Positions 7,109-15,751 of a stretch of DNA of 64,000 nt are shown here, in pieces. The stretch covers positions 62,001 to 126,000 of the forward strand of contig CAXBIQ010000003.1 of assembly GCA_963975935.1 (NCBI GenBank). Reading direction: 5' to 3'. The translations under genes and the position numbers were made by a program. This DNA comes from Planktosalinus sp963975935. Its GTDB lineage: Bacteria > Bacteroidota > Bacteroidia > Flavobacteriales > Flavobacteriaceae. Below the pieces are notes generated by a model, which saw nothing but the letters and a program-made list of their open reading frames with translations, was not told the DNA's origin and did not search any database. Position 1 is the stretch's first letter; every line of letters begins with the position of its first letter.

Positions 7109-10100
7109 ATGAATAAAAACCTCATCGCTGTTTTTTTTACTTTCTTTGTTTTTTCTTCCTTGCTTTTTTCTCAGCAAACAGCTGTTTTTACTGATGATAT
7201 GGCCGCTTACCAGCAGGCTGTTTTACTTTATAACAACAAGCAGTACCAGGCAGCACAACAGTCATTTTCAAAAATAAAAGCCGCCACATCAAATGAAAGC
7301 CTGAAAGCAGACTGCAGTTATTATATTGCAAATGCAGCCATACGCCTTAATCAGCAAAATGCTGAGCAAATGATGGAGCAATTTGTGGAAAATTATCCCA
7401 CGAGCACCAAGCGCAATAATGCTTTTTTGGAAGTAGGGACTTATTATTTTGAAATCGGAAGATACCCGCAGGCAGAAAAGTGGTTTGATAAAGTGGGAGA
7501 ACACAACCTTACAGCGGCAGAACGTGAGCGTTTGAATTTTCAAAAAGGCTATACCTACTTTCAAACAAAACGCACCAATGAGGCCAAAAAATATTTTAAC
7601 CGCATCACCACTTCCAAAGAGTATGGTTCGCAAGCAAAATACTATTTGGGTTATATGGCGTATGAAGGTGATGATTATACAGAAGCCAACCAATATTTTG
7701 AAGGCATACAGTCTGATGACCGTTTGTCTGAAAATCTCTCCTACTATCAGGCAGATATGAACTTCAAGCTGGGTGAATTTGAAAAGGCCATCCAATTGGG
7801 TAAAGAGCAATACGGCAAATCAAACCCTCAGGAAAAATCGCAATTGTCAAAAATCATTGGGGAAAGCTATTTCAATCTTGGTCAATATGAAGCTGCAATT
7901 CCATATCTGAGTGAGTATCAAGGTACCCGTGGAAAATGGAACAATACAGATTATTACCAACTGGGATATGCATATTACAAGCAGGGGGATTATGCAAATG
8001 CGGTAGCAGAGTTCAACAAAATCATTGACGGAAAAAATGCTGTGGCTCAAAACGCATATTACCACCTGGGGGAATCTTATCTGAAGCAAGACAAAAAACA
8101 ACAGGCGCTCAATGCTTTTAAAAGTGCTTCAGAAATGAATTTCAGTGAACAAATTCAAGAAGATGCTTTTTACAATTATGCCAAACTGAGTTATGAAATC
8201 GGTAATGCCTACCAAAGTGTCCCACAGGTTTTGACGGCATATCTGGAAAAATACCCAAATACAAACAACAAGTCTGAAATTGAAGACCTGCTCATTGATT
8301 CTTATATATCGTCAAAAAACTTTAAAGCAGCACTCGATTTGCTCGAAAACAACAAGAGTTTCGGCAATAAGCTGGCTTATCAAAAAGTAGCATTTTATCG
8401 TGGCCTCGAAGTTTACAATGAAAGCAATTATGCTGAAGCGAAAACCTTGTTTGAAAAATCCCTTAAGGAGCCCCGTGATCCCTTATTTACTGCCCGTGCA
8501 ACATTTTGGAAAGCTGAAAGTGATTTCCAACTGAGTAATTTTGAAGAGGCCATTATAGGCTTCAGGCAATTTCATCAGTTGCCGGAAAACAGAAATACTC
8601 CTGAAGCTGTAAACAGTCATTACAACCTTGCATATACTCATTTTAAAACAAAAAATTATGAGGAAGCCATTGCTGCTTTTGAAACATTTCTCAAGAACCC
8701 GGCCATTGACAACCAAAGAAAAAAGGATGCAAACCTGCGTCTGGGTGACAGCTATTTTGTGACCAGTAAATACTGGCCAGCTATGGAAAGCTACACCAAA
8801 GTGATTGAAGCCGGGGGAAAAGATGCAGATTATGCCGCTTTCCAAAAAGCCATTAGTTATGGGTTTGTTGACAGAAGCAATACAAAGCAGGAAGAACTGG
8901 CTGCTTTTGAAAAAAAGTACCCCAATTCCGGTTACCGTGATGTAGCACTTTATGAACTGGGCAATACACACCTTGCTCAAAATAGAAACAATGAAGCGAT
9001 CCAGGCTTATGACAGGTTAATTAATAATCTTCAAAAAAGCAGTTATGTGCCCCGGGCACTTTTGAAAAAAGCATTGATTTTAAACAACACAAATAAACCT
9101 GATCAGGCACTCAGTGTGTTTAAACGTGTAGCCGGTGATTACCCGTCTTCACCTGAGGCAATGCAAGCAGTCTCTTCTGCCAAATTGATATACATTGATT
9201 TGGGAAGGGTTGATGAATATGCAAACTGGGTCAAAACTCTTGATTTTGTAGAGGTTGCAGATGCAGAACTCGATCAGGCAACCTATGAGTCTGCAGAAAA
9301 CAGATACCTTCAAAACGAAACTGAAAAAGCCATTCCTCTTTTTGAAAAATACCTGAAAGAGTTTCCAAACGGTATCAACAGTTTAGCTGCAAATTTCTAT
9401 TTGGGTCAGATGTATTACGGTAAAAATGAGAAAAACAAAGCACGCGCTAGATATGAATTTGTAGTTTCTAAAGAAAACAACGAATTTACGGAACAATCCC
9501 TTTCGCGTCTTTCTGAAATATACCTTGCTGAACGTGATTATGAAAAAGCACTTCCGGTATTAAAGCGTTTGGAAGCTGAGGCCACATTCCCGCAAAATGT
9601 CATTTTTGCTCAGTCAAATTTGATGAAATCGCATTATGAACTCGATAATTACGCTGAAGCTGTATCTAACGCTGAAAAAGTTTTATCAAATCCTGAAATT
9701 GACAACCGTGTAAAAAGTGATGCCCAGGTAGTAATTGCAAGAGCTGCGATGAAAAACGGCCAGGAAGAAAAAGCAAAAACTGCTTATACCGAAGTCAGAA
9801 AAATCGCCACCGGAGAGCTTGCGGCAGAAAGCCTGTATTATGATGCTTATTTTAAAAACAAAGAAGGCAATTATGAAGCATCCAATACAGTTGTCCAAAC
9901 ACTGGCAAAAGACTATTCCGGTTATAAAAAATGGGGAGGAAAAGGCCTTGTTATTATGGCAAAAAATTTCTATTCTTTGGAAGATGCATATCAGGCCACG
10001 TATATCTTGGAAAACGTCATCAACAATTTCTCAGATTTCCCCGAAATATTAGAAGAAGCAAAAACAGCACTCATACGCATCAAGACAGAAGAAGCAAAAA

Positions 10101-10138
10101 CCAATGCTTCAGTTGAAGCTGATTCAGATAATGAATAA
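7109..10138 (+). CDS. Large periplasmic TPR protein (about 1009 residues)
   Basis: The ATG at 7109 was chosen over an upstream in-frame TTG at 7085, because the TTG falls inside the promoter element and the ATG gives a clean signal peptide (MNKNLIAVFFTFFVFSSLLFSQQ). The mature protein is almost wholly tetratricopeptide repeats. Examples are YQQAVLLYNNKQYQAAQQSF, YYIANAAIRLNQ, ALYELGNTHLAQNRNNEAIQAYDRL, and repeated YxxGxxYxxxxxYxxAixxF cores to the end. It therefore forms a long periplasmic solenoid that binds partner proteins. A plugless outer-membrane barrel gene follows after 48 bp on the same strand, so the two likely work together. YbgF/BamD-like scaffolding or an export duct are possible roles; no catalytic motif is present. 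Confidence 0.85.
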   Translation: MNKNLIAVFFTFFVFSSLLFSQQTAVFTDDMAAYQQAVLLYNNKQYQAAQQSFSKIKAATSNESLKADCSYYIANAAIRLNQQNAEQMMEQFVENYPTSTKRNNAFLEVGTYYFEIGRYPQAEKWFDKVGEHNLTAAERERLNFQKGYTYFQTKRTNEAKKYFNRITTSKEYGSQAKYYLGYMAYEGDDYTEANQYFEGIQSDDRLSENLSYYQADMNFKLGEFEKAIQLGKEQYGKSNPQEKSQLSKIIGESYFNLGQYEAAIPYLSEYQGTRGKWNNTDYYQLGYAYYKQGDYANAVAEFNKIIDGKNAVAQNAYYHLGESYLKQDKKQQALNAFKSASEMNFSEQIQEDAFYNYAKLSYEIGNAYQSVPQVLTAYLEKYPNTNNKSEIEDLLIDSYISSKNFKAALDLLENNKSFGNKLAYQKVAFYRGLEVYNESNYAEAKTLFEKSLKEPRDPLFTARATFWKAESDFQLSNFEEAIIGFRQFHQLPENRNTPEAVNSHYNLAYTHFKTKNYEEAIAAFETFLKNPAIDNQRKKDANLRLGDSYFVTSKYWPAMESYTKVIEAGGKDADYAAFQKAISYGFVDRSNTKQEELAAFEKKYPNSGYRDVALYELGNTHLAQNRNNEAIQAYDRLINNLQKSSYVPRALLKKALILNNTNKPDQALSVFKRVAGDYPSSPEAMQAVSSAKLIYIDLGRVDEYANWVKTLDFVEVADAELDQATYESAENRYLQNETEKAIPLFEKYLKEFPNGINSLAANFYLGQMYYGKNEKNKARARYEFVVSKENNEFTEQSLSRLSEIYLAERDYEKALPVLKRLEAEATFPQNVIFAQSNLMKSHYELDNYAEAVSNAEKVLSNPEIDNRVKSDAQVVIARAAMKNGQEEKAKTAYTEVRKIATGELAAESLYYDAYFKNKEGNYEASNTVVQTLAKDYSGYKKWGGKGLVIMAKNFYSLEDAYQATYILENVINNFSDFPEILEEAKTALIRIKTEEAKTNASVEADSDNE

Positions 10139-10186
10139 CCATCCCAAACAGAAATTAAAAACAACAACTAACTTTTTATTTGTATT

Positions 10187-11902
10187 ATGATATTTAAACC
10201 CGCCCGATTTCAAATAGTCCTTCTGGTTTGTTTTTTTACTTTTTTTGCCCATGCTCAAGATGATGATATCGGCACTGAAGTAATCAATGTGGTGCGACCC
10301 TACACGCCCTCTGTTTCAGATGCGTTTAAAATAAAAGAAACCCCATCCTTGTCAGATTCTGTAACGACACAAAAAAAAGAGGTTGAGTATTCAATTTTTT
10401 CTGTTCCGGTAGCATCCACTTTTACACCTGCAAAGGGTAAAGCCACCACGGTTGAACGCAAAAGACCTGAAAAAGTTTTTGATAATTACGCAACATTGGG
10501 TTTTGGAAATTACACCTCAGTATTAGGTGAGTTTTACAGCAACTTTGAGATCAGCAGGGAAGATAACGTTGATGTGTTTTTTAAACACAATTCCTCGCAA
10601 GGCGGAATTGAAGACGTTGTTTTGGATGATAAATTTTACAATTCCAGTCTGGATGTGAATTACACAAGCCGTCAGCGCGACATGTCATATAATCTGGGAG
10701 TTGGCCTTTTACATCAGCTTTACAATTGGTATGGAATTGCCCCTCAAAATTTGTTTTACGCAGATCAGGCAGAAGAAACCGGTGTTGACCATTCTTACTT
10801 TGGCTTGGCCGCAAAAGGAAATGTGACATTTGATGATATGATTTTCTCTGAAGGTGACATCATGGTGCGCTATTTTGGCGATTCTTATAGCTCGTCAGAA
10901 ATCAATGCACGTGTGCAGCCCAAGTTTGTTTTTGATTTGGGTGGACAAGATGTGGGCCTGAACGTTGATGTCAATTACCTTAACGGAAGTTTTGACAGGT
11001 CTTATTCTGATCCAAATATTGATATTCAACACAGTTATCTGAACACAGGGGCACACCCTTATATTCGTTTTCAAAATGAAGACTTTTCAATCAACCTTGG
11101 GGCAAAAGTGGTCTATGGAATGGATATGGAAAACAGTGAAAGCGATTTCTTTATTTACCCAAAAGTAAATGCCTCCCTAAAACTGGTAGACGAGTATGTA
11201 ACAGTATATGCTGGTGCTGACGGTGACCTCCTGCAGAATACTTATTATGACTTTACACAGGAAAACCCTTTTGTATCACCCACACTTTTAATTGCCCCAA
11301 CAGATATGCAATATGAGGGTTTTGGTGGAATCAAAGGTAAATTCACAAACACGATAAGTTATAATTTGAGGGGTTCTTATAAAAACGAAATTGCAAAGCC
11401 CCTTTTTACCTCAAACCCTTTTCTAAACCCAGTTTTTAACCCCTCGCCCGAAGGATATCAATTTGGCAACTCTTTTGGAGTGACCTATGATGATGTGACC
11501 ACACTGGAAGTATTTGGTGAAATCCAGGCTGAAATCACAACCCATGTGACTTTGGGCGTAAACGCGAGTTATTTTAATTACACAAATGATATGCTGCCGG
11601 AAGCATTTAATTTACCCGACTTAAAAGCTTCTGCTTTTCTGAATGCAGCCTTTTCAGAGAAAATTTTTGGTGGTATGAGTTTGTTTTATGTAGGAGAACG
11701 CACCGATTTTTTTGACACAACTGTAAGGACATTGGACGGTTATTTTGATGCAAATATTCATGTAGGCTACAACATTAACGACCAACTCACCATATTTGCC
11801 AAAGGGAGCAACCTTTTGAGTGACAACTATGAAAAATGGTTGAATACACCTGTACAAGGTATTCAGGCATTGGCCGGTGCTACATATAAATTTGACTGGT
11901 AA
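10187..11902 (+). CDS. Plugless outer-membrane beta-barrel (TonB-receptor-like C-terminal barrel)
   Basis: A 571-residue protein with signal peptide (FQIVLLVCFFTFFAHAQ). A short periplasmic N-terminal segment follows, containing DIGTEVINVVRPYTPSVSDAF. From about residue 100 onward there are alternating amphipathic strands rich in aromatic residues (YATLGFGNYTSVLGEFYSNF, SYNLGVGLLHQLYNWYG). The last residues, GATYKFDW, fit a barrel C-terminal strand ending in an aromatic residue. The barrel resembles the C-terminal half of TonB-dependent receptors, but no plug domain or TonB box can be seen and the length is too short for a full receptor. It is coupled to the TPR gene upstream (48 bp gap). A role as a porin-like or export channel docked to the TPR solenoid is inferred. 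Confidence 0.75.
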   Translation: MIFKPARFQIVLLVCFFTFFAHAQDDDIGTEVINVVRPYTPSVSDAFKIKETPSLSDSVTTQKKEVEYSIFSVPVASTFTPAKGKATTVERKRPEKVFDNYATLGFGNYTSVLGEFYSNFEISREDNVDVFFKHNSSQGGIEDVVLDDKFYNSSLDVNYTSRQRDMSYNLGVGLLHQLYNWYGIAPQNLFYADQAEETGVDHSYFGLAAKGNVTFDDMIFSEGDIMVRYFGDSYSSSEINARVQPKFVFDLGGQDVGLNVDVNYLNGSFDRSYSDPNIDIQHSYLNTGAHPYIRFQNEDFSINLGAKVVYGMDMENSESDFFIYPKVNASLKLVDEYVTVYAGADGDLLQNTYYDFTQENPFVSPTLLIAPTDMQYEGFGGIKGKFTNTISYNLRGSYKNEIAKPLFTSNPFLNPVFNPSPEGYQFGNSFGVTYDDVTTLEVFGEIQAEITTHVTLGVNASYFNYTNDMLPEAFNLPDLKASAFLNAAFSEKIFGGMSLFYVGERTDFFDTTVRTLDGYFDANIHVGYNINDQLTIFAKGSNLLSDNYEKWLNTPVQGIQALAGATYKFDW

Positions 11903-11913
11903 ATAAAGATATT

Positions 11914-11943
11914 CTTTGGGTTTTGAAAAGTCAAGACCCAAGG
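11914..11943 (+). terminator. Candidate terminator after the TPR/barrel operon
   Basis: The arms TTGGGTTTTG (11916-11925) and CAAGACCCAA (11932-11941) pair over 10 bp with one G-U, around a 6-nt loop. A T-rich tract follows. It sits 12 bp past the barrel stop and before the next promoter. Confidence 0.55.
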
Positions 11944-11961
11944 GGTTTCTTATTATTTTCT

Positions 11962-11969
11962 TACTTTTG
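11962..11969 (+). promoter_or_regulatory. TAnnTTTG -7 promoter element for the amidohydrolase gene
   Basis: TACTTTTG lies 23 bp before the ATG at 11993 and just after the candidate terminator, so the amidohydrolase probably has its own promoter. Confidence 0.5.
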
Positions 11970-11992
11970 TCACACATTCATACATCATCCTT

Positions 11993-13621
11993 ATGAGACT
12001 TTTTTATTATTTAGCAGCTTTTATTCTTTTCTTTACTTCCTGCGAAAAAAAACATAATGCAGACATTATTGTTGTCAATGCAAACATTTATACCGTAGAT
12101 AATGACTTTTCAAAAGTTGAAGCTTTTGCCGTTTTGAATGGAAAAATTGTTGAAACCGGTACGACCTCACTCATTCAGGATAAATATGAAGCAGATGAAA
12201 CTTATAACCTGAGTGGAAAAACTATAGTACCCGGGTTTATAGATGCTCATGCTCATTTTTACGGATTGGGTTTAAACCAGAAAGTAGTTGACCTGGTTGG
12301 CGCAGAGAGCTATGAAGAAATGGTCAATCGGGTGGTGGAATTTCAGGATGAAAAAAAACTTGATTTTATTGAAGGCAGGGGCTGGAATCAAAACTTATGG
12401 GAAGTAAAAGAATTTCCCAATAAACAAAAGCTTGATGAATTATTTCCAAACACACCTGTTGCTTTAACGCGCATAGACGGTCACGCTTATCTTGTCAATC
12501 AAAAAGCGTTGGACTTGGCCGGCATCACAACACAAACTGAAGTGGACGGTGGCCTTGTGGAAGTTAAAAACGGAAGATTAACCGGAATATTAATCGACAG
12601 GGCAATGGATATTGTAGATGCTGTAAAACCTGACGTAAGTGATGATGATATAAGACAAGCTTTGAAAGCCGCTCAGGAAATTTGTTTTTCATATGGGCTT
12701 ACGACTGTCAATGACGCCGGACTAGACAGAAGAATCATTGAAATGATTGAGGAAATGCATGCTTCAGGTGACCTGGATATGCGCATTTATGCGATGGTTT
12801 CAAACACCCCTGAAAACCTTGATCACTATCTCAGTAGAGGTATCATTAAAACAGAAAAACTCAATGTGCGTTCTGTAAAAGTATACGGTGACGGGGCATT
12901 GGGCTCTCGTGGGGCTGCTTTAAAGCAACCTTATACAGACGATCCCGAGAATCACGGTTTGTTCTTAACCCCTGTTGATGAGATTCAAAGCCTTGCCAAA
13001 CGCATAGCTGAATCCCATTATCAAATGAATACGCACGCCATTGGTGATTCAACAAATATTGTTGTTTTGGAAGCCTATTCAGAATTTCTGGGTAAAGGAA
13101 ATAACCGACGCTGGAAAATTGAACATGCGCAAATTGTTTCCCCTTCAGATTTTGACTATTTCGAAAACGGGATCATACCTTCAGTACAACCCACACACGC
13201 CACAAGTGATATGTATTGGGCAGAAGATCGGGTAGGTCCTCAGCGCATGACAGGTGCCTATGCATATAAAGACTTGCTTGACAAAGCCGGAATGATTGCA
13301 CTGGGAACTGATTTTCCTGTGGAACATGTGAGTCCGTTTTATACCTTTTATTCCGCTGTAGCGCGAAAGGATTTAAAGAACTATCCGGAGGATGGTTTCC
13401 AGACTGAAAATGCCTTAAGCCGTGAAGAAACCCTGAGAGGGATGACCATCTGGGCCGCCTATTCCAATTTTGAAGAAAACGAAAAGGGGAGTATTGAAAC
13501 CGGAAAATATGCTGATTTTATCATCCTGGATAAGGATATTATGACAGTTGACGAAAACGAAATTCCCAACATTCGGGTGGAAGCAACGTTCCTCAACGGG
13601 AAAATGGTTTTTGAAAGATAA
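11993..13621 (+). CDS. Amidohydrolase-family lipoprotein (YtcJ-like, COG1574 type)
   Basis: The 542-residue protein starts with a lipoprotein signal ending in the lipobox FFTSC (Cys17). It therefore sits as a lipoprotein, probably periplasm-facing. The metal-dependent amidohydrolase fold follows: DIIVVNANIYTVD, the HxH ligands in GFIDAHAHFYG (H86, H88), RIDGHAYLVN, KVYGDGALGSRGA, MNTHAIGDST, KIEHAQIVSP, and the late aspartate in ALGTDFPVEHVSP. These are the marks of the YtcJ/N-substituted formamide deformylase group. Such enzymes hydrolyse amides or other C-N bonds; the substrate here is not predictable. It lies alone between its own promoter and a convergent lipoprotein gene. Confidence 0.85.
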   Translation: MRLFYYLAAFILFFTSCEKKHNADIIVVNANIYTVDNDFSKVEAFAVLNGKIVETGTTSLIQDKYEADETYNLSGKTIVPGFIDAHAHFYGLGLNQKVVDLVGAESYEEMVNRVVEFQDEKKLDFIEGRGWNQNLWEVKEFPNKQKLDELFPNTPVALTRIDGHAYLVNQKALDLAGITTQTEVDGGLVEVKNGRLTGILIDRAMDIVDAVKPDVSDDDIRQALKAAQEICFSYGLTTVNDAGLDRRIIEMIEEMHASGDLDMRIYAMVSNTPENLDHYLSRGIIKTEKLNVRSVKVYGDGALGSRGAALKQPYTDDPENHGLFLTPVDEIQSLAKRIAESHYQMNTHAIGDSTNIVVLEAYSEFLGKGNNRRWKIEHAQIVSPSDFDYFENGIIPSVQPTHATSDMYWAEDRVGPQRMTGAYAYKDLLDKAGMIALGTDFPVEHVSPFYTFYSAVARKDLKNYPEDGFQTENALSREETLRGMTIWAAYSNFEENEKGSIETGKYADFIILDKDIMTVDENEIPNIRVEATFLNGKMVFER

Positions 13622-13655
13622 AAAGGCAGGAAAAGTTTTAAGACCTGATCCTTTT

Positions 13656-14432
13656 TTATAATCCGCCTTTTGCCTGTAAGTCCTCAATACAGAGGATATC
13701 AAGTTCAGCAACAGAATTTTTTCCAAAAAAGCGATTCATTACTGCCGTTCTTGAAGCTGCACTTTCAAAATACATCAGGCATTCTTCAACATTGCAGTGT
13801 TTTGCGTTTTCAAGATCTTCATGTTCTGTATGAATATCGTCTTCCACAATATTAACAAGGCCAAACAAATGACCAAACTCATGGTTTAATGTGCTTGTTT
13901 CAAGAGCAATAAGATTGAGACCCTGCTGGTTAAGGTTCTGAAGTGTTTTTTCGTAAATAACTATAGATGTATTTCGGTATGCTGAGCCCAGTGTAACTTT
14001 GGTGGGCGTATCATTGCTTGAACTTCCATTGGCAAAAAAGATATAGACAGCGATATTTTGTCCGCTGTTGTATTGGGTCCTGTTTTGTTCTTCAATTTGA
14101 ACAATTTCCTGAATGGTGAAAGGAGCATTTGCAGGAGGTTCAATTACTGTTTCAACCACTGAAACCCCAGTCGGTTTGTTTACCCTTTCCTCTAAAAAAG
14201 CAATAAAATCATTGATGGATTGTGTGTTAGGCCTAAATCCTTCAGCATAAACAAACTCAATGGTCAGACTTTCAAAATCACCGGAAGAAAGAAGGTCTTC
14301 AGCAGAAGCACCTAAGGATTGTTTATTAGCTTCGGTCAAGTCTTCAGTGGTATTACCGTTGTCATCACTTTTACATGCTATAAAAAGCAAAGTAAAGAGA
14401 AGGATTTTGAAGGAATTTGAAAAGATGTTCAT
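13656..14432 (-). CDS. Zinc metalloprotease-like lipoprotein (HExxH)
   Basis: The protein has 258 residues with a lipoprotein signal peptide ending LLFIAC (Cys20) and a low-complexity acidic linker (KSDDNGNTTEDL). Residues 184-191 read HEFGHLFG, a zinc-binding HExxH helix. Downstream are His201 and His204 in HTEHED and a Met-turn-like ECLMYF near residue 218, so a gluzincin/metzincin-like active site is plausible. The position that is His in classical metzincins (HExxHxxGxxH) is Asn194 here, so the third ligand would have to come from the HED segment. It is likely anchored in the envelope. It is convergent with the amidohydrolase gene and monocistronic in appearance. Substrate and activity are unproven. 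Confidence 0.7.
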   Translation of the reverse strand: MNIFSNSFKILLFTLLFIACKSDDNGNTTEDLTEANKQSLGASAEDLLSSGDFESLTIEFVYAEGFRPNTQSINDFIAFLEERVNKPTGVSVVETVIEPPANAPFTIQEIVQIEEQNRTQYNSGQNIAVYIFFANGSSSNDTPTKVTLGSAYRNTSIVIYEKTLQNLNQQGLNLIALETSTLNHEFGHLFGLVNIVEDDIHTEHEDLENAKHCNVEECLMYFESAASRTAVMNRFFGKNSVAELDILCIEDLQAKGGL

Positions 14433-14465
14433 CTCGGTGTTTTTGGATAATATATATAACTTATT

Positions 14466-15188
14466 TTATGTACGATTATTTTTTAACGTTAGTTTTGCTA
14501 AATAGTCAAAATGCTCACCTTCCAGAATCATTTCACAATCCAAGCCACATTCATCACTTAACAGCTGAAGGGTATTGAAGTCGAGATATAACCATTCAAA
14601 AGCGTCAGAGGTTTCTTTTTTATAGGTCATTTTAAACGTGAGTTCGCCATAATAGTCTTTATCAGTGGGTATCCAGACACCTTCGTCATCATCTGTGTCA
14701 AACATATAAATAATGTCACTGGAGTCGATAAGAATGTGTCCTCCGGGATTGAGCAAACTTTTTAAATGGTTGAGATAAGTGGGAGCCGAAGCCAGGGTTT
14801 TAAAAATTCCCGTACCGTTCATCAGCATTAATATGGTATCAAATTTTTCTTCTTTCAGTTCAAGTATGTCAACATGCCTCACATCAGTTACACCCCTACT
14901 TTTGCTAACTTCGACGGCACCTTCTGAAATGTCAATGGCGGTAACCTCGAGTCCCTTTTCCTGTAAAAAAAGGGTGTGTCCGCCGGCACCGCAGCCCACA
15001 TCCAGAACTTTACCCTTACAGTGTTTCAGGGCTTCCTGTTCTATTTTGGGCATTTCTTTGTAGTCTCTGAAGAGGTAGGGAAGGGGCAAAACATCTTCTT
15101 CGGTGATGTTGGTTTCGGTAAGGATATCTTCGGTGTAATTACCCTGATAATAATCGAGAAGGGCTTTTCCCAAAATGTCTTTTTTCAT
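14466..15188 (-). CDS. SAM-dependent class I methyltransferase
   Basis: The start was set at the ATG at 15188 (MKKDILGKALLDYYQG). The frame extends further to 15251, but that extension would run into the divergent YkgJ coding region and has no family character. The 240-residue protein shows motif I VLDVGCGAGGHTLFLQ (residues about 78-93), VTAIDISEGAVEVS, motif II FDTILMLMNGTGIF, and GGHILIDSSD. The C-terminus is a small beta-rich cap (FEWLYLDFNTLQLL). The substrate is unknown; small molecules or a metabolite are as likely as macromolecules. Its start is only 15 bp from the divergent start at 15204, so the two promoters must lie inside each other's coding sequences. Confidence 0.8.
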   Translation of the reverse strand: MKKDILGKALLDYYQGNYTEDILTETNITEEDVLPLPYLFRDYKEMPKIEQEALKHCKGKVLDVGCGAGGHTLFLQEKGLEVTAIDISEGAVEVSKSRGVTDVRHVDILELKEEKFDTILMLMNGTGIFKTLASAPTYLNHLKSLLNPGGHILIDSSDIIYMFDTDDDEGVWIPTDKDYYGELTFKMTYKKETSDAFEWLYLDFNTLQLLSDECGLDCEMILEGEHFDYLAKLTLKNNRT

Positions 15189-15191
15189 CTG

Positions 15192-15199
15192 TATCTTTG
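15192..15199 (+). promoter_or_regulatory. TAnnTTTG element 4 bp before the YkgJ start
   Basis: TATCTTTG ends at 15199 and the ATG begins at 15204. Transcription from this -7 element would start at or within a few bases of the start codon, giving a leaderless or nearly leaderless mRNA. Confidence 0.5.
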
Positions 15200-15203
15200 C
15201 ATA

Positions 15204-15719
15204 ATGGAAGAAATCCTGAAACAACTCCCGGCTCGTGCCAAAGATAAGCATAATGAGTCAAAAAAGTTTTTTACGAAACTAAAGAAAAAACCACCCAAAA
15301 ACCTGGATGTGGTGATGCAGCAGTTACATGAAGAAGAATTTCAACAAACAGATTGCCTTACTTGCGCCAACTGCTGTAAAACCACCGGCCCTTTGTTTAC
15401 CGACAAGGATATTGAGCGCATTTCAAAACATCTTAAAATGAAACCGCAGCAATTTATTGACACTTATTTGCAGATTGACGAAGAAAAAGATTTTGTGTTA
15501 CAAAGTGTACCTTGCACCTTTCTGGGAGCTGATAATTACTGTTCCATTTATGTAGTGCGGCCTAAAGCGTGTCGTGAATTCCCGCATACAGACCGTAAAA
15601 AGTTTCAGCAAATTTCAAACCTTACCTTAAAAAATGTTGCTATTTGCCCGGCCGCTTTTAATATTGTGGAGAAAATGAAGATACTTTTTGATCAAAGGCA
15701 TTCAACTTTAAAAAAATGA
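15204..15719 (+). CDS. YkgJ-family cysteine-cluster protein
   Basis: The ATG at 15204 (MEEILKQLPARAKDK) was chosen. The in-frame extension back to 14976 is antisense to the methyltransferase and unlike the family. The 171-residue product contains the cysteine cluster of the CxxCxxCC family (PF03692): TDCLTCANCCKTTGPLFTDKDI, VPCTFLGADNYCSIY, RPKACREFPHTDR and AICPAAF. The cysteines probably bind zinc or an iron-sulfur cluster. The biochemical role of the family is not settled. It is transcribed away from the methyltransferase gene with a 15 bp gap between the two starts. Confidence 0.85.
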   Translation: MEEILKQLPARAKDKHNESKKFFTKLKKKPPKNLDVVMQQLHEEEFQQTDCLTCANCCKTTGPLFTDKDIERISKHLKMKPQQFIDTYLQIDEEKDFVLQSVPCTFLGADNYCSIYVVRPKACREFPHTDRKKFQQISNLTLKNVAICPAAFNIVEKMKILFDQRHSTLKK

Positions 15720-15721
15720 AA

Positions 15722-15743
15722 GCAAAAAAGTAGCTGGCTACTG
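15722..15743 (-). terminator. Terminator of the YjdI-YjdJ-DoxX operon (minus strand)
   Basis: AGTAGC/GCTACT (15729-15742) is a perfect short inverted repeat. On the minus strand it is followed by a T run. It lies 9 bp beyond the ancestral stop of the interrupted DoxX gene (15752), which supports that longer gene having been the real one. Confidence 0.6.
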
Positions 15744-15751
15744 AAAGAATT

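Noticed and set aside
7289..7810. Open frame of 173 codons on the minus strand inside the TPR gene
   Set aside because: It is antisense to a repeat-rich, well-supported gene, has no family resemblance, and its composition is that expected from the opposite strand of TPR codons. The same holds for 8483-8980.
14976..15203. Upstream extension of the YkgJ frame
   Set aside because: It is antisense to the methyltransferase, and family similarity begins only after the ATG at 15204.
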